Of a stretch of DNA of 64,000 bases, positions 40,301 through 50,154 are shown piece after piece. Made by a program: the position numbers and the translations under genes. The notes under the pieces were generated by a model that saw only the letters and a program-made list of their open reading frames with translations, ran no database searches and was not told the origin of the DNA. Numbering within the stretch: position 1 is the stretch's first letter; the number at the start of each line of letters is the position of its first letter. The DNA is taken from contig JABVXV010000174.1 of NCBI GenBank assembly GCA_013365325.1, positions 1 to 64,000 of the forward strand, in the 5' to 3' direction. The DNA is from Dipetalonema caudispina. Taxonomy: Eukaryota; Nematoda; Chromadorea; Rhabditida; Onchocercidae.

Positions 40301-43300
40301 CTAATATATGTCTCAAGCAGTAAAATATAACACATTTAAATCTTTGACAATGCATATAAATCCGAAATTATCCGAATCCTTCACTTTATTCAATTCTGAA
40401 CAATCCATATTTCATTTCAAATAATCAGTTTTTCATAATGTATTCCAGGAAGAAGAAGCCATGAAAAAGGCAACTGTTGAGGAAGAAGAAAGGAAACGAG
40501 AATTGGAACTGTTTCTGGCGAAAGCTTCCTCATCCACTTATCTCAATCAAAAGGTACAAGTATTTTCTCTAATATTCGAATTCCAGTAAATGGTAAAAAT
40601 AAGACAATTCTTGAAAGTGAGATTAATTTCTGATGGAATATTTTCACCACACTTAATTGTTTTTCAGAATCTTTCCACATATTACACTTACAATCGTGGG
40701 CCTGGCAATTTTCAAGCATTTCAAGATGTATATCAAATGCGGTACAGTGTTCCAACAAGTCCAGATGATGTAAGTTTCATCATTCCGAATTATTTGATTG
40801 AAATTTATGCCCCCCCCCCCCCCCCCCCCTAAAAAAAAAAGAAGAGATAGCTTTAATAAGATTGCTATTCCGTTATCGATGCATCAGGTTATAGGTTGGG
40901 AGTTTTGCATTCTCTACTACTAAATGGAATTAAATTTACTCTAAGTTTTGCAAAATTTCGCCAGTTTTTCTTTCAGGAGGAGGAAGGTGAAAAATCGTTG
41001 CAATTAGGACAGCAGTCTTTTCTTACCAGACGAACCGGTAGTTTTAATCGGCATCATCCACACAAAACTATTAATCCCAATTTTAATTTTAGGTAACTTT
41101 TTTTCTCACTATAATTCGAGTCAAATTAGAAACACAAATTCCTAACTTAGTTTTTTCAGTAACTTGTTAAATTTGAAAATTTGCATACCCAGCAAGTTAC
41201 AATCTATTTATTCTTTTTGGCTTCCGTAGTAGTCTATATTTCAGAATATCATCAATAACAATAGAAGATTTAAGTTCGTTGAATTTACAAACACTACGGT
41301 AATTATATAATTTCTCAAAAAGACAGATACACCGTAGGGTCAGTGGTCAGTTTTTACGACAAGTATCACTTAAATAAAACTCCCACTCATCTATATGTAT
41401 GCTTAAAAGTGAAAAAATTGAAAAAAAAAAAGGTTAATTTACTTTTTTTAAAGATTGGACCGACATACTTCACTTATCCTGCCTCAAATGGTACCATGCT
41501 TTGATCCTTATTCAAGCGGTGAAGTTCGACAGCGTATGAATAGTTGGTGTGGAATGCAAACAAGACTCAATCCGATTCGATCGGTTGGTGGCCGACAAGC
41601 TGTTATTGAAGCCTACACAAGGGATAGGTTAATTGAGGTTATTTGCTGATTGAATTCACAAAAAAAGTTCTATTCCATCCTTCTGCATGCAAGAGGAATA
41701 ACATTATCACAAATCATTTAAATTCCTGAGCTATTAGCTTTTTTAATACAGAAATTGCATGGAATTAAAAACTCACGGGATATTGAAGCATGAAAGATGT
41801 ATAGAACTTCCTTTTTTTCTTAGTTTTAGGATAAATATAATCCAGAAGTTTTGTTTTAATTAATGACAAAGCAAAGAAAACTTGCACAAATTCAGACATT
41901 AAATATTTCAAATCTCTTGAAGAGTGGCAAGCACTCAATTTAAGTAATAAATATAGTACAATACGAATCTACTTTTCCTTTCCTCTGAAGTAAAAAGTAA
42001 GCTTAAGTAAACTTCGCAATAAACAAAAATTATTTGTTTCATTTTTTATTGCAATAAGATAATGTACAGTAAATGGAAACTCTCTTTGCAAAATTTAAGC
42101 ATTACTTTGATTGTTATATCTTTTAATTATATATTTGAAAGTTTTTGCTCTGAAAATTTCATACAAGTATTTCCAATTTTAATTACAGAAATTAAAAAAC
42201 GTGAAAGCAGGTGAAAATGATCCGTTCATAATTAAGTTACGGGAAATTTTTTTTTTAATTCAAAATAATGCTTTTCGGGTTTCTTGAATTTGCAGGCTAA
42301 TGAAGAATTGCAAATAGCGATTGAACAGGAAGAACGACGCAAGAGAGAACGCCAAAACACGAAATTAATGCGATTATTAAAAAAAACGTGTTTTTACAAA
42401 CGTGCCGATTATTCGCTTTATATTTTTAGTTCAAAAAATCGAATTCGAATTAAGTAAGTTTGTTTGCTTCAGTAAACAAAATACTTCCAGATATCGATAG
42501 AAAGTTATTGATGGTTTAGCAAAATTGAAATTTTAAAACTGATATCGATATCAATCGAATGGAAGAGAATAACGATAAATGGTCCCAATTATATACAAAG
42601 AAAATATAACACAAGTGCGTGGCGCAAATGTCGCTACGCACAACACACACTATTCTTTTTCTTTCCATTTTTTTAGGTGCCTTCAACTAACACAGAAAAA
42701 ATGGTTTGATTATACCATTTTAATATTCATCGGTATTAATTGTATTACGTTAGCCATGGAACGACCATCAATTCCTCCGAAATCTCTGGAACGACAGTTT
42801 CTCACATTTGCCGGATATGTTTTCACTGTGATTTTTACCATCGAAATGAGTATGAAGGTTGGCATGATTTCAGACTTTTAAATTAAATAATCCCGAGTCA
42901 AAAGGATGAATTGATTTTGCCAATATTACTCATTAACAATTTAGGTCGTTGCGAATGGATGCTTGCTTGGAAAGGACGCTTATTTCAAAGATGGATGGAA
43001 CATTTTAGATGGTGCACTGGTCATTATAAGTCTTATAAATGTTGTTTTTGAATTGTTAGTTCATATAGGTAAATTTGATTTATTCTTACTTATTTTAACA
43101 ACATATACTTTTACAGATAGCTCTTCGTTTATTTTCAGTAAATTGATCTTAAATTTATTTGGGATTTTTGTACCTTTTCAGATTCACCGAAAATATTTGG
43201 TGTTATACGTGTATTACGGTTGCTGAGAGCACTACGCCCATTACGTGTTATTAATCGAGCTCCTGGGGTAAAACTCGTGGTTATGACGTTGATAAGTAGT

Positions 43301-46300
43301 CTGAAACCCATTGGAAACATTGTCTTGATTTGTTGCACTTTTTTCATCATCTTTGGTATTCTCGGTGTTCAGTTATTCAAGGTAAAATTTATTTTAATCA
43401 TGTGGAAATACCTTGTTGGTAGATATATTTGTAAAACAAATAGGCAAGAAGACAATTGCACAAGCAAGTAAACAAATTGCATTTAATCAATTAAATGTTT
43501 TATTATAAATGATTCAAAGGATCGGTTAGCCAGTTGATCAAATTTTAAAAAGAATTGAAGGTTATCACTTCAGATAGACTCGAGATTAGATGGAATAAGC
43601 ATCTCTTCATCAATTATAATAAAGCATAAATTTATTTGGAGGGTATGATGTTTCATTGTGTTGGACCAAGTATAAGTAATGTCACAACAAAAGCAGATTG
43701 TTTGATGGATCCACGAAATAGATGGGTTAATCATCGTTATAATTTTGATAATCTTGGCCAGGTAAATTTCTGGAAGTCTTATCAGTCTTTTAATAATTTC
43801 GAGAGTCTTGGACAAATAAGCTGATAGAGTTAAAATTTAATTTATCATTTCCAAATTGGATTCAACTTTTCTAGGCATTGATGTCGCTGTTTGTATTGTC
43901 CAGTAAGGATGGCTGGGTTGCTATCATGTACCAGGGTATCGATGCTACAGGTGTAGATTTACAGGTAATAGTTATTTGTTGGTTTTATAGTTTATTTTAA
44001 AATTTCTGCTTGCGTGGATTTAACCCATATCTACTTCAGCCGATTGAAAATTATAATGAGTGGCGAATGATTTACTTCATATCCTTCCTGCTACTTGTTG
44101 GATTCTTTGTACTGAATATGTTTGTTGGTGTTGTTGTGGAAAATTTCCATAAATGTAAAGAAGCATTGGAGGCTGAAATGAAGGAACAGGCACGAAAAAA
44201 GCGCCTGGAACGAAAATTAAAACGACAACAATATGAAAGCGAATATGGACAAAAGAAAAAAAGACGTAATTGATCACTGCGTTTTCTTTTTTTTTACTCT
44301 CCTTATTTTCAATTTATAAATGAAATTGAAACTGAATGAAATGCAGAATTTCTACTGATACTATTGCAAAATACTTTGAAACTTGTCGGAATACAAAATT
44401 ACTTGTCCAGGGTTTTACGTCTTTTTTATAGGCGTCAAAAACTTAAAGAAATAATTTGTATTCCAACAAGTCACGTGAAGTCTTATATTTATCGACATTT
44501 TGAGGTGAGAAATCACAACCATACTGGCACAATTATGGTCCGACAAGGTTATTTTTGAACAATATTGTGACGTCAAAGTACTTCGACTTAGCTATTGCTG
44601 CTGTTATCGGTATGTTTGAAACTTTTAAAGACGGTACTCTAATTTTAATTTACCAAATTTCATCATAATTTGTCTCCTAAATCTACGGAGTTAAATGTTT
44701 TTTGTAAGGAAACAACCATCGTATTCCTATTTCCAATAAGTTGGAATTTAAAAGAGCTACAAGAACTCTCACATTCTTTTATCATATCATTTCACTCTTA
44801 ACACGTAACTATTGTAGGAGTAAATGTCATCTCAATGGCGATGGAATTCTATATGATGCCAACTGGACTGAAATATGTCCTGAAAACATTGAATTATTTT
44901 TTCACAGCTGTTTTCACTCTCGAATCTGCGATTAAACTTATGGCATTGGGAGTTCGCCGGTTTTTCAGTGAAAGGTAAAAAACTTATTCGTTGCAAAAAA
45001 GAAGAAAATTCGAGTTCAGCCAGGCCTCACTCAAAGTTATTTTTGCAGCAGACTAAAGAAGTTTATGAACTCTGAATTCCTCATCGATCACAAGTGGTAC
45101 ATATGAAAAGAGAGCAAAGGTTAAATAGAAGAAGCCTAAAATCAAAACAGATCATCACCACATTAATTATTCCCCATTCTTTCTGTATGATATATCTGTG
45201 AAATTCTGTGAAATTCGCAAATCATTTTTAAATTATAGATGGAATCAGTTGGATATTTCAATTGTAATTCTATCTATCGCTGGCATCGTATTCGAGGAAT
45301 TCGAAGCTTTAGAATTGCCCATTAATCCTACAATTATCCGAGTAATGCGAGTCCTTCGGATTGCTCGAGGTAATATGAATTCGATTTGAATGTTTTTTCA
45401 AGGCATTTCGAAAATTTATATTAAATACTGCACAATTAATAGTTGCAATATTTATCACAACCTTTTAAAAATATTTCTTACTCAAATAGTAAAATTATGG
45501 GTTTAAGATGACAAGATCTAAAAAAATTTTCAAATATTGAAATTTCGCCTTCAGGATGATTTTTTTTTTTTGGAAATATGTTCTTAATATTAACAAGAAT
45601 AAGCAGAAAATAAATTGCATGCATTGATATCTGAAGCCATTTCTTTTTAATTTTTGCATAGACCTTAACTGAATATCTTATTTTTAATATATATCACACG
45701 ATCTGTTTGCAGTGTTGAAATTGTTAAAAATGGCTAAAGGTATTCGATCACTGTTGGATACAGTTGGTGAAGCGTTACCGCAAGTTGGAAATCTCGGATC
45801 TCTTTTCTTTCTCCTATTTTTCATTTTCGCTGCTCTTGGTGTCGAGTTATTCGGTAAACTCGGTATGTAAACTAAACGAATAAATCTTTTCCTTTTTTGC
45901 CCGATTCAAAATGATGGTAAAAACATTTGGGAGAAAATTGTAATATAGCTTTACTAACCTACCTTTAAAATTTGGAAGGGAAGGAAAAATGCTGCGTTGG
46001 GGTTATCGTAGCTTTTTAGATCCTCCCGTAATTTAGTAATTCTCGAACAGAAAAATACTTCAAAAGCGAATATATTTTTATAATTTGAAATGATAAAATG
46101 AAGTTTTTAGAATGTTCGGATGAACATCCATGTGATGGACTTGGTGAGCATGCACATTTCAAAAATTTCGGCATGGCGTTCCTTACATTATTTCGCATAG
46201 CTACAGGTGACAACTGGAATGGAATTATGAAGGTATATGAATATTAAATACTAGCAGAGTTCAATTGTATTTTAAAAAATTTCAAAATATTATTCACTAG

Positions 46301-47361
46301 CTCGTAATATATTTGTAAATACTAATTGTAATATTTACAGATAAGTTAAGAAATAAATTCTTTTTAAAGTTAAACTTTTATTAAAAATTGTAAAAAATTT
46401 TTCCGATGTTTCTTATGCTTAGTGCAGCATTTCATTATTAATTCATATTCTTTATTTTTAGGATGCATTACGTGACGATTGTGATCCGTCGGATCGTTGT
46501 GAATCGAACTGTTGTGTCGATCCAATATTAGCACCATGTTTTTTCATCATATTTGTACTGATCTCGCAATTTGTGTTGGTCAATGTTGTCGTTGCTGTTT
46601 TGATGAAGCATTTGGAAGAAAGTAACAAAAGAGAAGAGGCTTCCGATGGTTTGTATATGAATTTCCATATGTAAGAGAGAAAAAGAAATTTGGTTTGGTA
46701 CCGTATATCAGAATGTAAACATATGATTTTTAATATAAATAAATACTTATACAATAAAAAATGAAGAGGAAAACGTTGGATTGAACGATTTTTTCTTTGT
46801 TCATAAATTCTTTTTTTTTTTTGATTGCTATTTTAACATTTCTTCCTTTTAATTCAATATATCTATCAATAACAAATGTATTACAAGTTATAATTTTAGG
46901 CCATGGTGTCGCTGGGACAGATACTGATGCGAACAAAACCGATACAGATGTTGAAGACAATGCAGATTCATCACAAAAAGATTTAGTTTGTGATATTTTT
47001 ATAAAATTTGTAACAACTAGAAACAAATAATTAGAGACAAGAAGATGGAAAAATTTGATTGACTGATTGAAGAAATCAGGGATGGAAATATTTATTCAAA
47101 TAAATGAATCATGCATAAAAAATGGATGAATAAGTAAATAAACACTGCCATACCATATTAGGTAAATACGTTAAAGCTTCTTGGTTATTATCTCACTATT
47201 TCCTTTTTTTACGATTATTTGATTTTTGAATTTTTCAGGAGAACGCTGGTACTGATACGAAGAATGAAAAAGACTGCTTATTAGTTCATGCAACATATAT
47301 GGAAACACCTTTACCGAAACACAGTGAACATCACAATGGGCGTTCTCCCATGCTCAAATGA
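33118..47361 (+). CDS. cca-1: T-type (Cav3) voltage-gated calcium channel alpha-1
   Basis: Thirty-eight exons with concordant phases, reconstructed from ATG 33118 to TGA 47361, encode 1868 aa. The protein forms a four-domain plasma-membrane channel passing calcium at low voltage, used in pacemaking and depolarisation of neurons and pharynx in C. elegans. Each domain shows S1-S6 with an Arg/Lys-ladder S4. The pore residues read E-E-D-D: LEGWTD (I), TQEDWN (II), SKDGWV (III) and TGDNWN (IV). That pattern marks T-type channels and excludes L- or N-type. Other hallmarks are NPWFDR before IS1, [10 protein letters not shown] in II, and [20 protein letters not shown] in IV. No beta-subunit AID motif is seen in the I-II linker, as expected. 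The C-tail is short, about 80 residues, against several hundred in mammals. The orthology call to C. elegans cca-1 rests on remembered motifs. Confidence 0.95.
37182..37268 (+). other. cca-1: Possible 87-nt exitron inside channel exon 11
   Basis: The segment starts with GTTGGT, ends with ATTTCAG and is exactly 29 codons long with no stop. Reading through adds a hydrophobic, F/Q-rich stretch ([15 protein letters not shown]...) after the charged post-S6 helix. Removing it joins RSSGSL to SDPVHSS in frame. Composition and the TTTCAG end favour splicing; the frame is neutral. Confidence 0.5.
37548..38434 (+). CDS. cca-1: Channel I-II linker (exons 12-14)
   Basis: Exons 37548-37683, 37976-38068, 38202-38434. 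This cytosolic linker is Ser/Asp/Glu-rich, with [20 protein letters not shown] and [13 protein letters not shown] segments that look like casein-kinase-type sites. In Cav3 channels this linker tunes surface expression and gating; whether this acidic stretch does so here is inference. Phases are 1, 1, 0, and the flanking exons agree. Confidence 0.85.
38647..40203 (+). CDS. cca-1: Channel domain II (exons 15-19)
   Basis: Exons 38647-38793, 38911-39062, 39249-39434, 39615-39741, 40024-40203. S1 is in [20 protein letters not shown]4 reads [20 protein letters not shown]. The T-type turret [10 protein letters not shown] follows S5. The pore is [15 protein letters not shown] and S6 is [15 protein letters not shown]. 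Domain length and spacing match Cav3 channels. Confidence 0.94.
40449..42453 (+). CDS. cca-1: Channel II-III linker (exons 20-24)
   Basis: Exons 40449-40553, 40668-40769, 40977-41092, 41454-41637, 42296-42453. This is a charged cytosolic linker with a coiled-coil-like start ([16 protein letters not shown]) and a Tyr-rich middle. Its end is close to other T-type channels just before IIIS1 ([17 protein letters not shown]). The exon 23 donor is at 41638 (GTTATT). The earlier GT at 41628 would put the next exon out of frame. Confidence 0.85.
40810..40829. repeat. Poly-C tract (20 nt) followed by poly-A
   Basis: Twenty consecutive C residues, then T and about ten A, inside the intron after channel exon 21. 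Poly-C of this length stands out in such AT-rich DNA. The complementary G20 could form a quadruplex. Confidence 0.95.
42677..44265 (+). CDS. cca-1: Channel domain III (exons 25-30)
   Basis: Exons 42677-42857, 42945-43068, 43182-43381, 43642-43761, 43875-43964, 44040-44265. S1 reads [21 protein letters not shown]4 reads [20 protein letters not shown]. The extracellular loop carries GMMFHCVGP and YNFDNLGQ. The pore Asp is in [12 protein letters not shown]6 ends [12 protein letters not shown] and is followed by a strongly basic linker. Exon 28 uses an atypical acceptor (ATTTGGAG, 43641), but the frame and homology require it. Confidence 0.93.
44505..47361 (+). CDS. cca-1: Channel domain IV and C-tail (exons 31-38)
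   Basis: Exons 44505-44609, 44818-44974, 45239-45369, 45713-45862, 46111-46232, 46462-46648, 46900-46985, 47239-47361. Landmarks are [13 protein letters not shown] (S1), [19 protein letters not shown] (S3), [19 protein letters not shown] (S4), [19 protein letters not shown] (pore Asp) and [18 protein letters not shown] (S6). The tail is acidic and Asp/Thr-rich, ending with SPMLK. The start of exon 31 is the least secure junction: its acceptor is TTTTGAG, but phase 1 and the PYW..YGP match to other T-type channels support it. Confidence 0.92.
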
Positions 47362-47405
47362 TCTTCGACATCTTTAACTTTTGTAAATATTCTTTCATAG
47401 TAAAC

Positions 47406-47519
47406 AATTGTCGATGACACTGGTATTTAATGATAAGTTGCTGGGTTTTGATAATATTTATTAATTGTCGATGACACTAGTATTTAGTGAGAAGTTGCTG
47501 GGTCTTGATAACATTTATT
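47406..47519. repeat. 57-nt tandem duplication in channel 3' flank
   Basis: Copies 47406-47462 and 47463-47519, each beginning AATTGTCGATGACACT, are head to tail with five mismatches. They begin 45 nt after the stop codon, so they probably lie in the 3' UTR. Confidence 0.95.
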
Positions 47520-47783
47520 AATTACCATTTAATATTTCGAGGTTTTTATTTCGATTTAAAGTATCGTTTCAATTTGTCCATTGTTAGACTTTTAACGTTC
47601 ATCATCAGGATTATCCGGATATCAATGTAGCGTGCCTTTCGATGATAGTACGATTCTTCATTGAACTTAAGTTTGTCGATTTAAACGCCAGTCATCAAAT
47701 CATTCCGTTGCATTCAACTATTTGTTAGACTTGAAATTTCTAAATTTTGATATATTACCAGAAAATTTCGCAAATCCCTCTAC

Positions 47784-47820
47784 AATAAATTTTGAATGAA
47801 CTGAACTTACATAAAATAAA
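47784..47820 (+). terminator. Candidate poly-A signals of the channel gene
   Basis: AATAAA hexamers at 47784-47789 and 47815-47820, about 420-460 nt after the stop. No cleavage-site data; position only. Confidence 0.35.
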
Positions 47821-50154
47821 ATGTTTCAAGTATCTTATTAAACCATCCTATATTGCATTTATCAAAGAAAAAAATGAAACAAAAGTCATTTGATCATCCC
47901 ATTTACATACTATCTGACCTTTTTAATCAATGAATATCCCACAATATTGCTAGCTATAGCTGATGCTCCTGCTACTGCTTATCGTTGTAATTATATAAAT
48001 TTTAAACTGTGATCATTTCCATTTTTTTTTCTCACAACTTATAATGATTTTGTTCGCACTATTGCCTCTTATTCCACTAATAAGGTAATCTAAATTTGAA
48101 AAATTATATTTTCTAAACCTGTAAATCAGTTTGCACAGTTTGTAAATGGGCTAGATAGATTGTTACCAGGATTTCTTTCCTTTCAAAATTGCTGCTTCGA
48201 AATTTCAGATATTGCTAGAAATTATTGTTAAGAGAAGCAAACCCATTATATCGATGAAGAAAATGTCGATTATTTCTTTTTTACGTCAGCTAATTTCAAT
48301 GAAATGAAAAAGTTTCTATTAAAGTTTTCTTCATATTTTGTGCATGTGGTACATTTACAACCCAGTCTTCATTATTGCTGCCCATTATTTCCACCGATAT
48401 ATAATGCACAGCTCTTTGGTGTCTTAATGTAATTATGATAATATGAACAAATCAAATAAAACACTCAAGTTAACTGTACTATCCATCAGTTTGGGTAATC
48501 AATCATTGAGGATATTCAGGATAGACACGACGCAACATATCGATTTCTTCTTATCGATCCATCTTTTCCTCTTTTTTTTTTTTTCGACAATTTTTACAGC
48601 AGGAAAAGTGATCGTTGTATTTTGTACGTATAAATTCTATTATTTGTTTTCTGCTTTTTTTTTTTTTTCTTTTTTTTTCCTTAATGTATTCACTTTTGGT
48701 TCGTGTAAGTTAAACGTCGCTTTCAAAGTGCATATCAACAACATAATGTTCAACTGATTTTCATGTTTGTTGGGTGCTCAATAAATTTTTCTTCTCAATG
48801 TTATAAATCTTGGCACGTCATATTACACGTCAGTTCCATCAACTTCCTTTTTGTGAAGGCGATATACACTTCGTGAAACTTTGGTTATTAATGTTTGAAT
48901 TATTTCATGAACTCTATAGTTTTATTGTAGTATTCAATAATTGATAATATTTGTATGCGTGCGAACGTAAGGGTAGGTAATTACTAAACATTTGTAATTG
49001 TAAATCAGCATGCGATAAGTTAACCAGGCTGCTGTTCATTCATTTAGATACTATTCAGGCCATACGTTACTCCTGTTTAGGTTATGGAATCTCTTTCCCA
49101 TCTGATTTATATCACGTAATTGTGACAATATTGTCATTCCATAATGTTACAAATCGACCCGTATCATCACCATCACTTCATCTGTTATCTCATAAACAAC
49201 CGTCCACGTACACTTCTTCAAGTAATGAAAAAGAGCCTGAGGTTTCCAAACTGGACCAGTCTCATTCAGTGATTCTTCAATCCGATATTTCCGAAACTTT
49301 ATCTTTTTTTTTAATCGTTCTACTTTAATATAACCAATAAATTGCGCTGATATGTCACATCTCAACGCAACTTTGACAACAGATTGTAATGTCCTCTTAC
49401 TGTAACGGTTATCATTCTGTTGACAAGCAACCCGGATAATGGTTGATCCGAAATGACCAAATCTTGCATGCACCCACGAGAAACCGATTAGCTTCCTCCT
49501 AGGGATCTATGGATACTTTATGCCTTCTCTCAGTTAAAGGCCCGTTATAAGAAGGGTGGGGTAATGTATAGGGGATGCGGGATCTTGATGGAGGAGAGAC
49601 AGAGAGAAATGGAGGAATGCGAATGAAGTAAACATTTTGTTGTGGACAGTTTTGAGAGATTCGAGAGAAATGACGCCAAGTTCTGGCTGGAAGTTATTTC
49701 GGCAATATTTAGGTTGTGTTGCAGGATGATGTTCTATTTCGGTTATTTTGAGGATCAGATCAAATATTATTTGCAATTAATCCTGAAATCAGCAACCAAT
49801 TAAATGTTTATATGCTTGCATAACGAAGAATGTCGTTTGTATTCCATATTCTTCACACCGTTCCATACAACAACAAACCCATTGTTAAGGTTCGGGGATT
49901 TTTTGTTAATATCAAAATTTTGATTTCAGAACGAATCGTGTAACAAGGTGTTACCCCACTTCATGTTTCCCTGGTTGCAGTTCTCATGTTGAAAATTGGA
50001 AGCACGTCAGGATACATATTACATATAGATATATATTTATTTATTTTTTTTTCAAAAGTTTCCCACTTCATCAGCTGATGTTATAGGATGTAATTGCAAG
50101 TTTACACAGTTATTTCACTTGCAATTTATTAATTGCTTTTTCCGTTATCATCAG

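Larger units (their letters stand above)
47362..50154. other. Intergenic region between channel and innexin
   Basis: This holds the channel 3' flank with a 57-nt tandem duplication and AATAAA hexamers at 47784 and 47815. There is also an unassigned Ser/Pro-rich open frame at 49122-49325 and a mixed-composition stretch near 49450-49780. The missing first exon of the innexin should lie here, but I could not recognise the conserved DDxxDRLxY motif on the plus strand. Confidence 0.55.

Noticed and set aside
44432..44504. Exon-like segment with good splice borders in the channel III-IV linker
   Set aside because: It needs phase 2, but exon 30 ends in phase 1; its translation has no match to Cav3 linkers. 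Kept only as a splice puzzle in the findings.
49800..49899. Short ATG frame (MSFVFHILHTVPYNNKP) as the innexin first exon
   Set aside because: It lacks the DDxxDR motif and TM1, and its phase into 50155 cannot be made to fit convincingly.
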